Counted from the stretch's first letter, positions 1-8,276 are shown. The stretch is 33,767 nt of DNA from an uncultured Bacteroidota bacterium (GCA_913057895.1 CAJXOH010000017.1:1-33767), one strand, 5' to 3'. The notes: a model not told the origin generated them from the letters alone. Made by a program: numbers and translations.

Positions 1-53
1 TCCATTGCGGATTGAGTAGCAGACTTCGTTTTAGGTGCTGTTGATTTAGTCAT
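1..53 (-). CDS. Unidentified protein, N-terminal fragment only (cut by left edge)
   Basis: An ATG on the minus strand at 53 opens a frame that stays open to the window edge, giving 17 codons rich in Lys, Thr, Ser and Ala. A basic, low-complexity start like this is common in small DNA-binding or ribosome-associated proteins, but too little is visible to name a family. It lies 75 bp downstream of purK on the same strand, so it could be co-transcribed with purK or have its own promoter. No Shine-Dalgarno sequence is visible before the ATG. Confidence 0.5.
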   Translation of the reverse strand, partial: MTKSTAPKTKSATQSAM

Positions 54-128
54 AGCCCAAAAATAAGGGTTTTTTCACCCAATCCCTTTTGCACAACTCC
101 GTTGTTGGATAAGCCTTTACGCATCGAT
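54..128 (-). other. Intergenic spacer between purK and the left-edge gene
   Basis: This is a 75-bp spacer on the minus strand. Read on that strand it contains a weak hairpin (AAGGG paired with CCCTT, or GGGT with ACCC) followed by a T-rich run, about 60-90. It also has TATTTTTG, which fits the Bacteroidota -7 pattern TAnnTTTG but lies only a few bases before the ATG at 53. It could be a weak purK terminator, a promoter, or neither. Confidence 0.25.
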
Positions 129-1289
129 TTATACACGTAGTCCATCGACCCACGCTTTGCCTTGTGCGTATAGCTCGTGCACGTCGTCACCCAATAACGT
201 TAGATGCCCCATTTTACGACCTGGTTTGCTCTGCGCCTTGCCATAAAGATGGAGCTTTGCGTCACTATCTAGAAGGTCAAGAGCTCCATCCAACTGAGCT
301 GGTCTTGCATCCGTACCCAAGATGTTCACCATCACGGCTGCTGGCGCCCTCATTTGAGTTGAGCCCAATGGCGTGGAGGTGACGGCACGGACATGGTTGT
401 CAAATTGAGAGCTTACACACGCTTCGATGGTATAATGTCCTGAATTATGAGGTCGTGGTGCGGATTCATTCATTAAAAGTTCACCAGACTGCGTCAAGAA
501 GAATTCGAAGGCAAACAAGCCAATTCCATCGATGGCTTCCATTGCAGCCATTGCTAACTCCTGAGCTTTGGTCTGAATGTCTGGATCAACTGGGGCAGGG
601 GACAATACCGCGGTACAGATTTGCCCTGTCTGAATGGTTTCACAGCACGGATAAACCACCATACCAAATTCATTTCGCGCTACTTGCACTGCGAGTTCTT
701 TCACAAATGGAATCATCGCCTCTGCCAATATCTCATGCCCTGCATCACCCCCTAAAGACACAAACCCATCCTTTGCTTCAGCAATACTCGATACGACACG
801 GTTGCCATACCCATCATACCCACCTTTGGACGATTTGAGCACAAATGGCCACCCATAGGACTCACCAAACACTTCAAAATCTTTTTCACCCGTGACGATT
901 TGAAAGGGGGCTACGGGGATTCCTGCTTCCTGAAACGTTGATTTTTCTTTCCACTTGGACTCAACAGCCTCAAAACTATCTGGGCTTGGATAAATGGGTA
1001 CACCAGTACGCTCGACCATCTCACGTAGTACATCAGAGGATAAAAATTCATTTTCGAGTGTGATCACGTTACAAGATTCTGCAAATGCTACCAGTGCATC
1101 TATGTCATCGAACGCGCCACTATAACTCAGTGGACTCATCCATTGAAGTGGCTCAGCCGCGGGCCGATCACTATAACTTGCGACTCGCCAACCATACCGA
1201 AATGCCTCCTGGGCAGACATTTTTGCCAATTGCCCAGCCCCAAGAAACCCGATCACATAGTCGGCTCGAAGGTTTAAGGTTTTACCCAT
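129..1289 (-). CDS. purK: N5-carboxyaminoimidazole ribonucleotide synthase (PurK)
   Basis: PurK carries out the ATP- and bicarbonate-dependent carboxylation of 5-aminoimidazole ribonucleotide in de novo purine synthesis; its product goes to PurE. The protein is 386 aa, near the usual 350-390. The N-terminal Rossmann-like motif GFLGAGQLAKM (residues 14-24) is the typical PurK start. The central ATP-grasp domain shows the nucleotide-binding segment FVLKSSKGGYDGYGN near residue 150. The C-terminal part has APRPHNSGHYTIEAC, the conserved ATP-grasp metal/substrate segment that distinguishes PurK from PurT and PurD. It starts with ATG and is divergent from prfA. purE is not in the window; the gene cut at the left edge cannot be judged. 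The family assignment is secure from motifs and overall length. Confidence 0.95.
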   Translation of the reverse strand: MGKTLNLRADYVIGFLGAGQLAKMSAQEAFRYGWRVASYSDRPAAEPLQWMSPLSYSGAFDDIDALVAFAESCNVITLENEFLSSDVLREMVERTGVPIYPSPDSFEAVESKWKEKSTFQEAGIPVAPFQIVTGEKDFEVFGESYGWPFVLKSSKGGYDGYGNRVVSSIAEAKDGFVSLGGDAGHEILAEAMIPFVKELAVQVARNEFGMVVYPCCETIQTGQICTAVLSPAPVDPDIQTKAQELAMAAMEAIDGIGLFAFEFFLTQSGELLMNESAPRPHNSGHYTIEACVSSQFDNHVRAVTSTPLGSTQMRAPAAVMVNILGTDARPAQLDGALDLLDSDAKLHLYGKAQSKPGRKMGHLTLLGDDVHELYAQGKAWVDGLRV

Positions 1290-1321
1290 GGTAATGAATC
1301 ATTTAAAGTTTGATATTATCC
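1290..1321. promoter_or_regulatory. Divergent purK/prfA intergenic region
   Basis: Only about 32 bp separate the purK ATG from the first plausible prfA ATG. The stretch is AT-rich and contains TATTAT at 1314-1319, a possible -10 box for prfA. No convincing -35 box sits 16-18 bp upstream. If TATTAT is used, transcription would begin near the prfA start, which would favour the downstream ATGs at 1331 or 1337. This is inference only. Confidence 0.25.
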
Positions 1322-2410
1322 ATGCAACAAATGCCTATGGATTACCAACAGAAGTTACAACAGACAAAGCAAAGATTTGAGGAGCTCAATCAACAACTCT
1401 CAGATCCATCGGTCTTTGATGACCCCAAAGCGTATGCTGATCTAACTCGTGAGCATACACAACTCAAAAGCCTTGTAGATGAGTTTGATCGTTGGTCCAC
1501 CGTACATAAAGCAATCACGGAGCATGAAGAGCTTATTGAGGCCAATGAAGACCCAGAGCTTACCGATTTAGCTTATGAAGAGCTCAAGGAGCTCAAACCT
1601 GAACTAGAGTCGTTGGAAGCGTCTCTTCAAGAGCAACTCATTCCCAAAGACCCCGAGGACTCCAAAAATTGTATTGTTGAGATACGTGCAGGGACTGGAG
1701 GAGATGAAGCGGCGATCTTTGCGGGCGATTTATATGATATGTACCGACGGTATGCCGATGAGATGGGGTGGTCACAGTCTATTTTGTCATTGAGTCATTC
1801 TGAAAAAGGGGGATTTAAAGAGATTGTATTCTCGCTACAAGGACCGGATGCGTTTGGTCAAATGAAATTTGAAAGTGGTGTTCACCGTGTCCAACGTGTG
1901 CCAGAAACCGAATCTCAGGGTCGAGTCCACACATCAGCAGCTACAGTTGCAGTCCTGCCTGAAGCGGATGAAGTGGACGTCCATATTGATCCAAAAGATT
2001 TACGCATTGATACGTTTCGCTCAAGTGGAGCAGGGGGGCAGCACGTGAATAAAACAGACTCTGCGATTCGAATCACACATATACCTTCAGGCATGGTAGC
2101 CGAGTGTCAAGAAGAACGATCTCAACATCAGAACAAGGAAAAAGCTATGATTATGCTTCGTAGTCGGATGTTTGAGCAAGAACTTGAAAAACAGCGAGCT
2201 GAACGGGATGCAAATCGTCGTTCACAAGTCTCTACGGGTGACCGCTCTGCCAAAATCCGTACCTACAATTTTCCACAAGGACGAATGACGGACCACCGAA
2301 TTTCGTTAACCCTCTATAATCTAGATGATATTATGAAGGGTGATCTACGCAATATTATCAAGTCATTACGTATGCACGACCATCTCGAAAAAATGCAGCA
2401 ACTCACATGA
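1322..2410 (+). CDS. prfA: Peptide chain release factor 1 (RF1)
   Basis: RF1 recognises UAA and UAG stop codons and triggers peptidyl-tRNA hydrolysis on the ribosome. The GGQ catalytic motif lies at residues 238-240 (2033-2041), in the context SSGAGGQHVNKTDSA. The codon-recognition tripeptide is P-E-T within RVPETESQGR, which is the RF1 type (PxT) and not the SPF of RF2. The N-terminal helical region (about residues 5-100) is acidic and coiled-coil-like. Length is 362 aa from this start, normal for RF1. The frame is also open from a TTG at 1310, and ATGs at 1331 and 1337 are equally plausible; the start is uncertain by up to nine residues. Its TGA overlaps the nfo ATG (ATGA), suggesting translational coupling. 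Confidence 0.96.
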   Translation: MQQMPMDYQQKLQQTKQRFEELNQQLSDPSVFDDPKAYADLTREHTQLKSLVDEFDRWSTVHKAITEHEELIEANEDPELTDLAYEELKELKPELESLEASLQEQLIPKDPEDSKNCIVEIRAGTGGDEAAIFAGDLYDMYRRYADEMGWSQSILSLSHSEKGGFKEIVFSLQGPDAFGQMKFESGVHRVQRVPETESQGRVHTSAATVAVLPEADEVDVHIDPKDLRIDTFRSSGAGGQHVNKTDSAIRITHIPSGMVAECQEERSQHQNKEKAMIMLRSRMFEQELEKQRAERDANRRSQVSTGDRSAKIRTYNFPQGRMTDHRISLTLYNLDDIMKGDLRNIIKSLRMHDHLEKMQQLT

Positions 2411-3255
2411 TTAAACCACTTGGAGCCCACGTTAGCGCCTCTGGAGGTGTTGGAAATGCCCCCATCAATGCACACGACATTGGTGCAGATGCTTTTGCAT
2501 TCTTCACCAAGAATCAAAAACAGTGGAAGGCCCCACCACTTAAAGATGAAGATATAGAGCGTTTTGGTTCAGAACTAGGCAGCGCTAAGATTGAACCGAA
2601 GCATGTACTCCCTCACGATAGTTACCTGATTAATCTAGGTCATCCAGAGGCTCAAAAACTGGCGATTTCTAGAAAGGCGTTTTTGGTAGAAATGGAGCGA
2701 GTTGAGCAGTTAGGATTAACGCTATTAAATTTCCACCCAGGAAGTCACCTGAAGCAAATTAGCGAAGAGGAGTGCCTTGAACGAATCGGTGAATCGGTGA
2801 ACCGTACACTAGACGCGACAACGTCAGCTGTAGCTGTGCTCGAGTGCACAGCAGGTCAGGGTAGTAATCTTGGATACAAACTAGAGCATTTAGCAGCCAT
2901 CATGGGGATGGTAGAGCAGAAAGACCGTGTGGGAGTGTGTATTGATACCGCTCACGCATTTGCTGCTGGATATGCAATTCACGAAAGGTCTGGATTTGAT
3001 GAGTTTTGGGCTGAATTTGATGAACTCATTGGGTTTGATGCGTTAAAGGGTCTGCACCTTAACGACTCCAAAAAAGAGCTTGCTTCACGCGTGGACCGTC
3101 ACGCTCCACTGGGAGACGGTTTCATTGGATGGGGTACTTTTGAGTGGATAATGCAGCACGAAAAGATCCAAGATGTGCCAATGATTTTGGAAACTCCAGA
3201 GCCAGAACGGTGGGCGGATGAAATTACTCAGCTTCGGTCGTTTGTACCGAGCTAG
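2407..3255 (+). CDS. nfo: Endonuclease IV (AP endonuclease)
   Basis: This is a 282-aa class II AP endonuclease of the Nfo/EndoIV family. It cuts 5' of abasic sites in base-excision repair using a trinuclear zinc site in a TIM barrel. Conserved segments are GAHVSASGGVGNA at the N-terminus, NFHPGSH (zinc-ligand His), ECTAGQGSNLG (metal-binding Glu), VCIDTAHAFAAGY (Asp and His ligands) and LNDSKKELASRVDRHAPLG towards the C-terminus. Length matches the family (about 280). It starts with an ATG that overlaps the prfA stop by four bases, so the two are likely one transcript. Its last 32 bp overlap the end of the convergent universal-stress gene. Confidence 0.97.
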   Translation: MIKPLGAHVSASGGVGNAPINAHDIGADAFAFFTKNQKQWKAPPLKDEDIERFGSELGSAKIEPKHVLPHDSYLINLGHPEAQKLAISRKAFLVEMERVEQLGLTLLNFHPGSHLKQISEEECLERIGESVNRTLDATTSAVAVLECTAGQGSNLGYKLEHLAAIMGMVEQKDRVGVCIDTAHAFAAGYAIHERSGFDEFWAEFDELIGFDALKGLHLNDSKKELASRVDRHAPLGDGFIGWGTFEWIMQHEKIQDVPMILETPEPERWADEITQLRSFVPS

Positions 3256-4108
3256 GAATCATCATTAGAGGGATTTTTTGCACTCGAGCAAATTCTGCGG
3301 CTACCGGTTTTGCTAATAGCCATTCAAAAAATGAGAGTCGGTTTCTACTCAATATGAGCAGGGTATTTGGCTTGCCTACCAAATATCCTTCCACGCCATC
3401 CAAAAAATCTTGCGAGCTGATTAACTGTACACTAATCTCATAATTGAGTTCGCTTTCCAGTGTCATGCGTGATTTGTGTAGCGTAGGAATGTCATCTTTA
3501 GGGAGTTTAATATGAATGCATTCAAAGTCCGCACCCAGTGCGTTGGCAAATGTTTTGGCTCTACGTAGCAATAGTCGATCTTCTTCACGAAAATCGGTTG
3601 CATACACAACATGATCCCACATTGTGGATGTTTCCTTGGATGAAATAGCAATCACCGGCACTGGACTCTCTACAATGAGTTGATTGGTGATATTGCCAAA
3701 AAGGCCTTTGGATGAGGATTCATCTACCTCGAACCCTAGCACAAGTAGAGAGTTTGGCTCCGATTTGACCAAGGATAGCACGGTGGCTACAGTTGCCCCT
3801 TCCTCCAAATGAATGTCAATGGGGATGTGTTGGTAGGGTTCACGCGCTGCATAATCCTCTTTAATAACGGATAAGGTTTGTTTTGCATCCTCTTTGCCAG
3901 CTTCTAAGTGTGACTCTTTTCGACCTGAAAACTCATAAGGTGGCTTGACAATGTGGGTGAGTTTGACCGAGGCATCCATGGCTTGAGCCAATCGAAATCC
4001 CATATCAAGGGCTGGCTCAGTGCTGTCAGAGAAGTCCACAACAATCCAAACCGTAGACGCAAATTGAAAGATAGTTTCTGTCTCTTCGACAGGTTTTGTT
4101 TTGATCAT
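3224..4108 (-). CDS. Tandem universal stress protein (UspA family)
   Basis: The 294-aa protein has two USP domains, about residues 15-155 and 160-288. Each begins with a hydrophobic strand followed by an Asp (IVVDFSDS and VVYATDF). The first domain ends with GLFGN...SPVPVIAI, resembling the G-x2-G nucleotide-binding loop of Usp proteins but lacking the full glycine pattern. The second has SRNRLSFFEW in that place and no glycine signature, so it probably does not bind ATP in the classic way. Usp proteins are cytoplasmic and linked to starvation, oxidative or envelope stress; the specific role cannot be read here. The ATG at 4108 is in good context. The gene is divergent from rmuC, and its 3' end overlaps nfo by 32 bp. 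Confidence 0.88.
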   Translation of the reverse strand: MIKTKPVEETETIFQFASTVWIVVDFSDSTEPALDMGFRLAQAMDASVKLTHIVKPPYEFSGRKESHLEAGKEDAKQTLSVIKEDYAAREPYQHIPIDIHLEEGATVATVLSLVKSEPNSLLVLGFEVDESSSKGLFGNITNQLIVESPVPVIAISSKETSTMWDHVVYATDFREEDRLLLRRAKTFANALGADFECIHIKLPKDDIPTLHKSRMTLESELNYEISVQLISSQDFLDGVEGYLVGKPNTLLILSRNRLSFFEWLLAKPVAAEFARVQKIPLMMIPSSVQTTEAE

Positions 4109-4294
4109 GTCCCCTTACTTTCACAGACTCATTCAAGCATGTAGCTCTGCTGGATCAATTGATGTGGTCTATGACTTATACACTTTTGAATTAATTTACT
4201 TTTTTTCCTCAACTTCACAAGGGTGACATGATCTGTCACTCATGGTTTGTATTTTGATCAGAGATAACCGCTAATCTATGGCTTCGTCGATTCT
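4109..4294. promoter_or_regulatory. Divergent usp/rmuC promoter region
   Basis: This 186-bp AT-rich spacer separates two divergent genes and must hold both promoters. I could not identify a convincing -35/-10 or -33/-7 pair for either. Its one distinct structure is the perfect inverted repeat at 4223-4239, listed separately. No RNA gene or small open frame with a credible start stands out. Confidence 0.5.
4223..4239. promoter_or_regulatory. Perfect inverted repeat GTGACA-N5-TGTCAC, candidate operator
   Basis: Two six-base arms are exact reverse complements with a 5-bp spacer. The site lies 55 bp before the rmuC start and 114 bp before the usp start. The length and dyad symmetry are typical of a binding site for a dimeric helix-turn-helix regulator. 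The arms do not match the Crp (TGTGA-N6-TCACA) or Fnr (TTGAT-N4-ATCAA) consensus. The binding protein is unknown. Confidence 0.45.
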
Positions 4295-5599
4295 ATGAAC
4301 TCAACATTGTTAGTTATACTCTTGGTTGGTGTGATACTGCTTCTGATCCTTGTGCTGCTGTGGTCTCAGCGAAGAGGTGGAGGGGATGCTGATACGCAGC
4401 GTCAATTGACAGAGTTAACCCAGAAGCATTACCAAGAGCGTGAAGCGCTACAACAGAAGCTTGCAGATTCAGAGACTCAAAATGCACTTAAGGATCAAAC
4501 AATAGCTTCTTTGAAAGAAGATTTAGCAGAAGAGTCGGCACGCATAAAAGAGATGCATGAACAAAACATCCTCCAGTTCGAGCAACTAGCCAATAAAATC
4601 CTCACTGAGAAATCCGAAACATTCAGTAAGCAAAATAAGACTCAAATTGAACAAGTGTTAACCCCTTTGAATGACCGCATCAAAGAATTCAAAGAGAAAG
4701 TAGAGCGCGTACATCAAGAGGATACCAAGCAGTATGTGAAGCTGGAACAACAGCTGGAATCCATTGGTAAGCTCAATGAAACCATGGTTCAAGAGGCAAA
4801 AAATTTAACCAATGCACTCAAGGGCGATGTTCAAAAGCAGGGTGCATGGGGTGAAATGATCCTTCAAACTATCCTAGAGCGCTCTGGTCTACGGGAAGGA
4901 AAGGAGTATGAAACACAATCTTCTTTCACGACAGAGGATGATCAAAGACTCCGCCCAGATGTTGTGGTTCGATTGCCTCAAGATCGGTTTATCGTCATTG
5001 ATTCAAAGGTTTCACTAAATGCCTATGAAGCATACTCATCGACTGATGATCCTGCGGAACAAGAGCGTCATCTAAAAGCTCATGTCCAGTCATTAAAGAC
5101 CCATGTATCTGGTTTGAGTAAGAAAGAATATGACAAAATTCATGATCAAAAGAGTCCAGATTACGTGTTACTATTTGTTCCTATCGAAGCTGCCTACACC
5201 GTTGCCTTGTCTAGGGAAGAAGCTTTATACACGGATAGTTTCGACAAACGTATCATCATTGTGAGTCCTACTACATTGATGGCAACGCTAGCGACAGTAG
5301 ATACAATGTGGAGGCAACAACGTCAGACAGAAAATGCAATGAAGATTGCCGACCGAGGGGGTAAGCTTTTGGATAAGCTCTATAACTACCTCGATAGCTT
5401 CAAAGCCATTGGACAGCGTCTGGATCAAGCACAATCGAGTTACAACGAAGCATTGGGACGATTAAGAGATGGAAACGGAAACCTCATTTGGCAGGCAGAG
5501 CAACTCAAACAATTGGGTGTGCCTTCTTCCAAAGAAATCCCCGATGGATTTAGCCAGGAAGAACCTCCTTTGATAGATGATTCCAAGGATGACGAGTAG
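4295..5599 (+). CDS. rmuC: DNA recombination protein RmuC
   Basis: The 434-aa protein has the standard RmuC layout. A single N-terminal membrane segment (about residues 4-24, LLVILLVGVILLLILVLLW) is followed by basic residues. A long coiled coil runs about 35-170. The conserved RmuC nuclease-like domain covers about 175-390. The core contains QGAWGEMIL, RPDVVVRLP and FIVIDSKVSLNAYEAY, where the D-S-K signature of the PD-(D/E)xK-like fold can be seen. RmuC limits inversions at short inverted repeats in E. coli; its biochemical activity is not fully settled. The C-terminus is acidic. The last 50 bp overlap the convergent pseudouridine synthase gene, leaving no space for a terminator between them. 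Confidence 0.93.
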   Translation: MNSTLLVILLVGVILLLILVLLWSQRRGGGDADTQRQLTELTQKHYQEREALQQKLADSETQNALKDQTIASLKEDLAEESARIKEMHEQNILQFEQLANKILTEKSETFSKQNKTQIEQVLTPLNDRIKEFKEKVERVHQEDTKQYVKLEQQLESIGKLNETMVQEAKNLTNALKGDVQKQGAWGEMILQTILERSGLREGKEYETQSSFTTEDDQRLRPDVVVRLPQDRFIVIDSKVSLNAYEAYSSTDDPAEQERHLKAHVQSLKTHVSGLSKKEYDKIHDQKSPDYVLLFVPIEAAYTVALSREEALYTDSFDKRIIIVSPTTLMATLATVDTMWRQQRQTENAMKIADRGGKLLDKLYNYLDSFKAIGQRLDQAQSSYNEALGRLRDGNGNLIWQAEQLKQLGVPSSKEIPDGFSQEEPPLIDDSKDDE

Positions 5600-6332
5600 G
5601 GATTGTTGATTCAAACAAAAGACGATGTCCCTGCGTAGGGTGCTCACATTCAAATCGCCATGCCAGCAACGCCAATGATCCATGTGTAGTCTTGTTCGAA
5701 GAATTGGAACCAAAACCTGTTGGTCGATGCTTAGGTGCTCCATACTTCAGATCCCCAACCAATGGATGTCCAGCCTCTGAAAATTGGACTCTAATTTGAT
5801 GGCTTCTTCCTGTGATCAGTTCTATAGCTACCAAGCTCATTTCTTGAGCTTCCTGAATCCGAGTAAAGTGTAGCTTCGCGAGTTTTGCATGTTTGCCAGT
5901 GCCATTATGGGAAGAAGATCGATTGGTTTTGTGGTCTTTCTCGATAACCCCTTCAAGGGTGCCATGGGAAGGTGGAGTACCATGAACCCACGCTAGATAG
6001 TGTTTGGTCACACTCCGTTTTCGAATCTGGTCTGACAGACGAGAAGCTGCCTTTGATGTCTTGGCCAATACCATAACCCCCTCAACATTACGGTCCAGCC
6101 TGTGAATCAGCCCAACAAATGCATTGCCAGACTTTTGCTCCTTTTCGATCCGCCAAGCTTTGCAGATTCTAATCAAATCCTCATCGCCAGAGGCATCTTC
6201 TTGTGAAAGTAATCCAGTCGGTTTTTGCACCACAAGCAAATGGTTGTCTTGGTAGAGCACCCCAATAGGTTGTTGTGACCATGGTTTGTGGATGGTCTCT
6301 ATTCGGGAGTTATGAAGGATTGGTGTTTGCAT
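5550..6332 (-). CDS. RluA-family RNA pseudouridine synthase
   Basis: The enzyme isomerises specific uridines to pseudouridine in rRNA or tRNA. The catalytic-Asp motif HRLDRNVEGVMVLAKT is present (Asp of HRLD), as are the family segments IGVLYQDNHLLVVQKPTGLL and GRSHQIRVQF, and GHPLVGDLKYG near the C-terminal third. From the ATG at 6332 it is 260 aa; the frame also extends to a TTG at 6371 (273 aa). I chose the ATG because conserved sequence begins about 20 residues after it. There is no N-terminal S4 domain, unlike RluD and RluC, so it is closer in architecture to RluA/TruC-type enzymes. The RNA target cannot be told from sequence. It is divergent from uvrC, and its 3' end overlaps rmuC by 50 bp. 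Confidence 0.9.
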   Translation of the reverse strand: MQTPILHNSRIETIHKPWSQQPIGVLYQDNHLLVVQKPTGLLSQEDASGDEDLIRICKAWRIEKEQKSGNAFVGLIHRLDRNVEGVMVLAKTSKAASRLSDQIRKRSVTKHYLAWVHGTPPSHGTLEGVIEKDHKTNRSSSHNGTGKHAKLAKLHFTRIQEAQEMSLVAIELITGRSHQIRVQFSEAGHPLVGDLKYGAPKHRPTGFGSNSSNKTTHGSLALLAWRFECEHPTQGHRLLFESTIPTRHPWNHLSKEVLPG

Positions 6333-6428
6333 GCATCCAAGGGGAGTAGCGATCTGCTGTGGGTCACTCAATAGAGTTATGGTATCTTATAAGTAAGACA
6401 ATAGTAGCGTCGACGAGTTTCCTAACGT
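6333..6428. promoter_or_regulatory. Divergent pseudouridine synthase/uvrC spacer
   Basis: This 96-bp region contains a small dyad TCTTA-N4-TAAGA at 6385-6398 with CTTATAAG (8-bp palindrome) at its core. It probably carries the promoter of the long uvrC transcript. I do not see a confident promoter pair. Part of it could be coding if the pseudouridine synthase starts at the TTG at 6371. Confidence 0.3.
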
Positions 6429-8258
6429 ATGACAATTCAGGAAAAAATAGCATCTCTACCATTAAAACCGGGAGTTTACCAGTTTTTTGATGAAAAAAAG
6501 GACTTGCTGTACGTAGGAAAGGCAAAAAAACTTCGGCTTCGGGTACGATCCTACTTCCAGGATAGCAAAAATCATGATCGACGCATTCAGGTGATGATTT
6601 CCAAGATCCGTCACCTTGAGGTCATAGTTACTGACACAGAAGCAGAAGCGTTGATGCTAGAAAACACGATGATCAAAACGCATCAGCCTCGTTACAATAT
6701 TATGTATCGAGACGATAAATCGTATCCATATATCTGTATTACAAATGAAGATCGTCCCCGAGTTTACCCAACACGTACACCGATCCAAGATGGCAGTCGA
6801 TACCTAGGACCCTACGATCATGTGGGGCATATGAAAAAGACGCTTGATACCCTTCGACAAATGTTTCATTTGTGTACATGTGCTGTTTCTGTCAAAACCG
6901 TCGATAAATCTCGGGGTGCACCAAAATGGCGACGTTGTTTGGATGGGTACTTGGGTCAATGTTCGGTTGACCTCCCGCAAGATGAATATGTTGACTCCAT
7001 TCGGTTGATTGAAAAGGTTTTATCAGGTAAAACTGAACAAATTCGACGTGAACTCATGGAGTCGATGGAAATGGCATCACAGGCTCTTCAGTTTGAATCG
7101 GCGGCCAAAATCAGAGATTCCATCCAATCCCTAGATGTATTCTCTCAAAAAATGAAGCTGGTGGAAGAAATCACCGTGAATAGGGACTTATTTGCGGTAG
7201 CTATCTCACAAGAAATAGATGAAGCATGTGGTGTCTTGTTCCGAATTCGGGAAGGAAAATTGATTGGCAAGTTTCATCGATACATGAAGAATCTTGGTGA
7301 GCGATCGTCTTCAGACATTATGCAATCGTTTGTGGAGGATTACTACACCGGGCAACATGCCGAAATTATCCCAAACGAGGTAATGCTCAGTGAACCCATT
7401 GAAGATCCTGATCCACTCTTGGAGTATTTATCAGATCAATTAGGAAAAAAAGTGAAATGGCTCTACCCCAAGATTGGCGATAAAAAGCAACTTGTGAATA
7501 TGGCGCTATCCAATGCGGAGTTTCAGTTGAAGCAGCGTGAGCTAGAAAAGCTAGAAGCGGATCGTGATCGCACGCCCAAATCACTGGAGGATCTCAAAAC
7601 ATACCTTAGCCTCACAAGACTACCGCGAAGAATGGAGTGTTTTGATAATTCCAATATGCAAGGTTCTGATCCAGTAGCCTCCATGGTTTGTTTTGTCGAT
7701 GGGAAGCCTCGAAAGTCGATGTATAAAAAATATGCCATTAAGACCGTTGTTGGACCTGATGATTTTGCCTCTATGCGAGAGATTTTGAGGCGTCGATATG
7801 GTCGACTCAAGAAGGAAGGTGCGCATTTGCCAGATTTAATCGTTGTTGATGGAGGTAAAGGCCAATTGAGTGCCGCAGTGGAGGTTCTTGAAGAGCTTGA
7901 ACTTATGGATGCTGTGGATGTTATAGGACTTGCCAAACGACTTGAAGAGGTCTTCTTACCGTATAAGAAGGACTCTATTCTCATCCCTAAAACCTCTCCA
8001 TCTCTTCGAATCCTTCAGCAGTTGAGGGACGAAGCCCATCGATTTGCCATCACGTTTCATCGTGATAAGCGCTCAAAACGTACGTTAAAATCAGATTTAA
8101 CGACGATTCCTGGAATAGGTGAAACGACATCCAAAAAGCTACTACGCACATTTGGGTCTGTTCAGTCCGTCCGCCATGCCTCCCAAGCGGAGCTCCAGGA
8201 GGCCATTGGAAAAAAAATGGGGGCTCGTGTATACGAAGTGATGCAACAAAAGCGTTAA
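6429..8258 (+). CDS. uvrC: Excinuclease ABC subunit C (UvrC)
   Basis: UvrC makes both incisions in nucleotide-excision repair when recruited by UvrB at a lesion. The 609-aa protein shows an N-terminal GIY-YIG nuclease domain (about 13-95; Tyr17, Tyr28 and the Arg-rich LRLRVRSYF), then a cysteine-containing region (C149, C151, C170, C178). A UVR UvrB-binding segment follows around 200-240 (QALQFESAAKIRDSI). The RNase H-like 5'-incision domain contains RMECFDNSNMQGSDPVASM and LIVVDGGKGQL. A C-terminal helix-hairpin-helix pair closes the protein (TTIPGIGETTSKKLL). Length is normal. It starts with ATG, and an ECF sigma gene follows after 18 bp, so it probably heads a multi-gene transcript. The cysteine spacing differs from E. 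coli UvrC; see findings. Confidence 0.97.
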   Translation: MTIQEKIASLPLKPGVYQFFDEKKDLLYVGKAKKLRLRVRSYFQDSKNHDRRIQVMISKIRHLEVIVTDTEAEALMLENTMIKTHQPRYNIMYRDDKSYPYICITNEDRPRVYPTRTPIQDGSRYLGPYDHVGHMKKTLDTLRQMFHLCTCAVSVKTVDKSRGAPKWRRCLDGYLGQCSVDLPQDEYVDSIRLIEKVLSGKTEQIRRELMESMEMASQALQFESAAKIRDSIQSLDVFSQKMKLVEEITVNRDLFAVAISQEIDEACGVLFRIREGKLIGKFHRYMKNLGERSSSDIMQSFVEDYYTGQHAEIIPNEVMLSEPIEDPDPLLEYLSDQLGKKVKWLYPKIGDKKQLVNMALSNAEFQLKQRELEKLEADRDRTPKSLEDLKTYLSLTRLPRRMECFDNSNMQGSDPVASMVCFVDGKPRKSMYKKYAIKTVVGPDDFASMREILRRRYGRLKKEGAHLPDLIVVDGGKGQLSAAVEVLEELELMDAVDVIGLAKRLEEVFLPYKKDSILIPKTSPSLRILQQLRDEAHRFAITFHRDKRSKRTLKSDLTTIPGIGETTSKKLLRTFGSVQSVRHASQAELQEAIGKKMGARVYEVMQQKR

Positions 8259-8276
8259 GGGTTCGTAATTTGATAT

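Noticed and set aside
455..838. 127-codon open frame antisense to purK
   Set aside because: His/Leu/Gln-rich shadow of the purK ATP-grasp region.
1322..2410. Release factor 2 (prfB) as the identity of the release factor
   Set aside because: The tripeptide region reads P-E-T (RF1 type) and there is no SPF motif or programmed frameshift.
7523..7984. 153-codon open frame antisense to uvrC
   Set aside because: Very Ser/Arg-rich product of the type given by reversing a conserved gene; it lies wholly inside UvrC coding sequence.
8049..8066. ATCACG-N6-CGTGAT inverted repeat, considered as a parS-like site near parAB
   Set aside because: It lies inside uvrC, encodes conserved UvrC residues (FAITFHRDK) and does not match the TGTTTCACGTGAAACA parS consensus.
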